Shown one piece after another: positions 61,935 to 64,000 of a stretch of 64,000 bases of DNA. A program made the position numbers and the translations under genes. Position 1 is the first letter of the stretch; each line of letters begins with the position of its first letter. This stretch comes from Pseudomonas mediterranea CFBP 5447 (GTDB lineage: Bacteria; Pseudomonadota; Gammaproteobacteria; Pseudomonadales; Pseudomonadaceae), in NCBI RefSeq assembly GCF_000774145.1, contig NZ_KN322987.1, forward strand, positions 978,747 through 1,042,746, written 5' to 3'. Under the pieces are notes generated by a model that was not told the origin of the DNA, searched no databases, and saw only the letters and a list, made by a program, of their open reading frames with translations.

Positions 61935-62867
61935 ATGTCCCATACATTCCAGCAATCGCCCACCTCAAACAGAGAGTGTTTGACTGTATGGCGTGAGGAA
62001 ATTTTTCATAAATTTGAACAACTTGAGATCGTTGACATTCAGCAAGACCAACCTTTTCATGCCGAGCTGACACTGCAGGGGTCAGGTCCGGCGCGCACTG
62101 CTCGGTTGTCCTCTGGCTCGCAGACAGTTCAACGAGATTCGGTTACCTGTAACGCTGCCAACGACGTGTGCCTGTTACTTATAGAATCAGGCAACACCGT
62201 GCTGACACAGGATGGCGGCCAATTGCTTCTTTCGAGCGGAGACCTGATAATTTTCGAAAACACTCGCCCCTATACGTTGGAAATGCTTGAGCGTTTTGAG
62301 CACTCAATGCTTCTATGCCATAAGAGGAACTATGCCGTTGAACTGGGATTCATCGAAAGCCACGGTCCAGTCAAGATGAAAGATGGGCCAACTACAGCAC
62401 TATTACGACAGTTAGTGCACGGCACCGTGAACACGTCATCCCAAATGAACGACAGTCAAATAGGACACGCCACCTTCGCGGCACTCCATCTGTGCGCTGC
62501 GGTCATGGGCCCCAGCACTGAAAACGTAGTCACGCGAGACCGGGTTAGTCAGGCGTTGTTTACACGGATATGCGCCGGTATTCGTGCGTCGCTCAGGGAC
62601 CCTACATTGAGCCCAACCACAATAGCCCAGACCCATCAAATATCCCTACGCTACCTTCATAAGCTGTTCGCTCAACATGGCATGCAGGTCATGAAATTCG
62701 TTCGGGATGAACGGCTAGCTGGTTGTTCTCGAGAACTTCAGGCAGCGGTAACACGGCCACATCTCGCAGCCTTGGCATCTAAGTGGGGATTTGAAGATGA
62801 CAGTAACTTTCGACGGGCCTTCCGAAAAGCGTACGGCTACGCTCCAGGCCAAAGATTTAAGACGTAA
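61935..62867 (+). CDS. AraC-family regulator (FeaR-like)
   Basis: A 310-residue AraC-type activator. The N-terminal ligand domain (A-N-D-V-C-L-L-L-I-E-S-G, L-S-S-G-D-L-I-I-F) resembles FeaR/AraC-binding-domain-like proteins. The C-terminal DNA-binding domain reads T-I-A-Q-T-H-Q-I-S-L-R-Y-L-H-K-L-F and L-A-S-K-W-G-F-E-D-D-S-N-F-R-R-A-F-R-K-A-Y-G. I chose the ATG at 61935 with GGAAA upstream. It diverges from the nitronate-monooxygenase operon and is its likely activator. Confidence 0.92.
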   Translation: MSHTFQQSPTSNRECLTVWREEIFHKFEQLEIVDIQQDQPFHAELTLQGSGPARTARLSSGSQTVQRDSVTCNAANDVCLLLIESGNTVLTQDGGQLLLSSGDLIIFENTRPYTLEMLERFEHSMLLCHKRNYAVELGFIESHGPVKMKDGPTTALLRQLVHGTVNTSSQMNDSQIGHATFAALHLCAAVMGPSTENVVTRDRVSQALFTRICAGIRASLRDPTLSPTTIAQTHQISLRYLHKLFAQHGMQVMKFVRDERLAGCSRELQAAVTRPHLAALASKWGFEDDSNFRRAFRKAYGYAPGQRFKT

Positions 62868-63162
62868 AAAGATAAGCTCTTGTTTGCGTGTTACTTATTG
62901 GTTGATCCAATGCCGGATCGGTCTAGTCGCGACATTCTGCCGACAGGGACTGATTGCGACCTTATCGCTCATTCTGCTTTTCGCCCGCACCAGCGTTCAG
63001 CAGGAAGCAAGCGCACTGTTGCTCGAAGTCAGAGCGTGACTACGTAATCGTGCAGCGCCGTCACGCTCCCTACAAAGGCGCCTTATTCAGCGAAGCAATA
63101 TAGCCCAACCTACACCTATCGATTTGCACGATTAGGCTCTGTACGAAATCAGATGAAACCCA
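62868..63162. other. Island-edge intergenic region
   Basis: About 300 bp with no supported gene. A frame ending at 63039 has a hydrophobic stretch (L-I-A-T-L-S-L-I-L-L-F-A) that may be a fragment of a membrane protein. TTAGGCTCTGTACGAAATC near 63129 may be the end of an IS5-type element. Confidence 0.4.
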
Positions 63163-63376
63163 TTGAACCCAGCAATTGTCGGGACTCAAGTCCGCGTTCA
63201 TCATAGGCAGGAGCCCACGACAGCCAAGCGGTACGAACTTCCCGACTTAGCCCGGGATTTGGTTGCGGACATTTTCAGTGAACCCCGCCGGAACGGACGC
63301 CCACGGATAGATGATCGGCTGATACCCAACGGCGTGCTTTGGGTGCTCTGTCCGGGCGCTGCCTGGCGCGACATGG
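63163..63376 (+). pseudogene. IS5-family transposase N-terminal fragment
   Basis: Translates as R-Y-E-L-P-D-L-A-R-D-L-V-A-D, then R-R-N-G-R-P-R-I-D-D-R-L and G-V-L-W-V-L-C-P-G-A-A-W-R-D-M, the N-terminal domain of IS5-family transposases. It is cut after W-R-D-M and joined in frame to a catR fragment. The catalytic domain is missing. Confidence 0.85.
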
Positions 63377-63741
63377 CCGAGCGCTTCTTCCACGAGCATT
63401 CCGGTGCCCTGCTCAAGCAACTGGGCAAGGTCTGCGACAGTACTCGACGCATTGGCGCATAGCTTTCTCCCCGTCCACACTCTACGGCGTGCTACCGAAG
63501 CTGAACCGGCGCCTGCGCAGCGACGCCGGCTCGGGTTACCATCGTCCTAATCAGCGCGGGCATCGGCATCACCCTGGTGCCGACCACGGTGCAGGTGATG
63601 CACTGCGTCGACGTCAACTACGCGCCGCGGCAGGGAACGCAAGCCAACTTGCCAATCATCAGCCAGCGTATCGGCGACGCCTCGTCGGCGCTCGATCACT
63701 GCCTGGCGCTGGTCGAGCTGTTGCGTGCTCGCCAGCGCTGA
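63375..63741 (+). pseudogene. Deleted catR-like gene
   Basis: Continues from the IS5 fragment as R-F-F-H-E-H-S-G-A-L-L-K-Q-L-G-K-V-C-D, matching catR residues around 64-85, then P-S-T-L-Y-G-V-L-P. After a large internal deletion a different frame gives G-I-G-I-T-L-V-P-T-T-V-Q, which continues to the catR C-terminus (S-S-A-L-D-H-C-L-A-L-V-E-L). DNA identity with the intact catR is moderate, so it is a related allele rather than a recent duplicate. Confidence 0.85.
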
Positions 63742-63797
63742 GCGCAGAGGAGAAAGTAGCCCGCAATGAAGGGGACGAGCATGAAACAGTTCACCTG

Positions 63798-64000
63798 CTA
63801 CTGCAACGGCGAGAACGCCGCCGGCAGGTAGAGGGTCGAATGCATCTCGCGCAGTTGCGGACCGGAGTTCTCCGGCGGCCAGACGCCATCCGCCACGGCA
63901 CGGGTGCGCACGTCCAGGCGGTGTTCCTGGCTGGCGTAGGGCCAGATGTGCAGGTAGCGCGGGGTACGCCCATCGGTGGCGAAGAAAGCAGCGTAGACAG
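63798..64000 (-). CDS. NIPSNAP-family protein (3' end, partial)
   Basis: The C-terminal 66 residues of a protein running off the window. R-Y-L-H-I-W-P-Y-A-S-Q-E-H-R, then A-V-A-D-G-V-W-P-P-E-N-S, resembles the C-terminal half of NIPSNAP-family proteins (ferredoxin-like fold), which occur in many aromatic and xenobiotic catabolic clusters. GC content returns to backbone level here. It converges with the catR remnant. Confidence 0.7.
   Translation of the reverse strand, partial: VYAAFFATDGRTPRYLHIWPYASQEHRLDVRTRAVADGVWPPENSGPQLREMHSTLYLPAAFSPLQ

Noticed and set aside
63163..63462. 99-codon open frame as a real gene
   Set aside because: It is a chance in-frame fusion of an IS5 transposase fragment and a catR fragment.
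1..64000. CRISPR arrays, tRNA and rRNA genes
   Set aside because: I saw no regularly spaced direct repeats, cloverleaf sequences or rRNA-like stretches.

Overview
The window looks like a Pseudomonas chromosome, probably of the fluorescens/putida type. The backbone is GC-rich, and it carries an OprD-type porin, the thermostable-haemolysin operon, catRBCA and palindromes matching the ANR consensus. Everything was read from sequence alone, with no database search.

Layout. (1) 1-2.6 kb: the start of an MgtC/DUF4010 membrane protein and a coupled small gene, divergent from a tandem universal stress protein, with two ANR boxes between them. (2) 2.7-9.0 kb: a tightly overlapping seven-gene minus-strand operon: thermostable-haemolysin-family protein, AMP-ligase, haem-oxygenase-like diiron oxidase, SDR, TPR lipoprotein-like/exported protein, response regulator, histidine kinase. 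It looks like a small biosynthetic pathway with its own two-component system. (3) 9.2-12.6 kb: small genes (membrane protein, AraC regulator, PEBP protein, SnoaL-like protein). (4) 12.7-28.5 kb: a large carboxylic-acid catabolic region. One minus-strand operon (CitMHS transporter, OprD porin, D-2-hydroxyacid dehydrogenase, AtuA-like, DUF4387, two alpha/beta hydrolases) diverges from an HTH protein fused to a citrate-synthase fold whose catalytic residues appear lost. A second AtuA-like/DUF4387 pair with an MmgE/PrpD protein and a LeuCD-type hydro-lyase follow, with a LysR regulator. (5) 28.9-36.9 kb: a trehalose synthase, then an unusual operon of a hydrolase-like lipoprotein, a PLD-like protein and a large unknown protein. 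(6) 37.2-41.7 kb: LysR, CaiB-type CoA-transferase, HMG-CoA-lyase-family enzyme and MFS transporter. (7) 42.2-42.9 kb: a ParD antitoxin with a frameshifted ParE.

(8) 43.6-47.1 kb: catechol ortho-cleavage genes catBCA and divergent catR, with a textbook CatR site. (9) 47.4-62.9 kb: an AT-richer, apparently acquired catabolic island. It holds moaA; a modified-ortho (chlorocatechol-like) set made of muconate cycloisomerase, intradiol dioxygenase, IclR regulator, a cyclase-family hydrolase in the position expected for dienelactone hydrolase, and maleylacetate reductase; a decayed IS3 element; a MarR gene; and an operon of nitronate-monooxygenase-like enzyme, amidase, MOSC protein, NmrA-like protein and SphA-type outer-membrane protein with a divergent AraC regulator. 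(10) 62.9-64 kb: a boundary scar with an IS5-type transposase fragment joined to a deleted catR copy, and the end of a NIPSNAP gene.

The most promising undescribed system is the 12.7-28.5 kb acid-utilisation region with its pseudo-citrate-synthase regulator and paired inverted operator half-sites. Next come the 2.7-9.0 kb haemolysin/ligase/diiron-oxidase operon, the 31.4-36.9 kb PLD module and the cyclase-containing modified ortho pathway.
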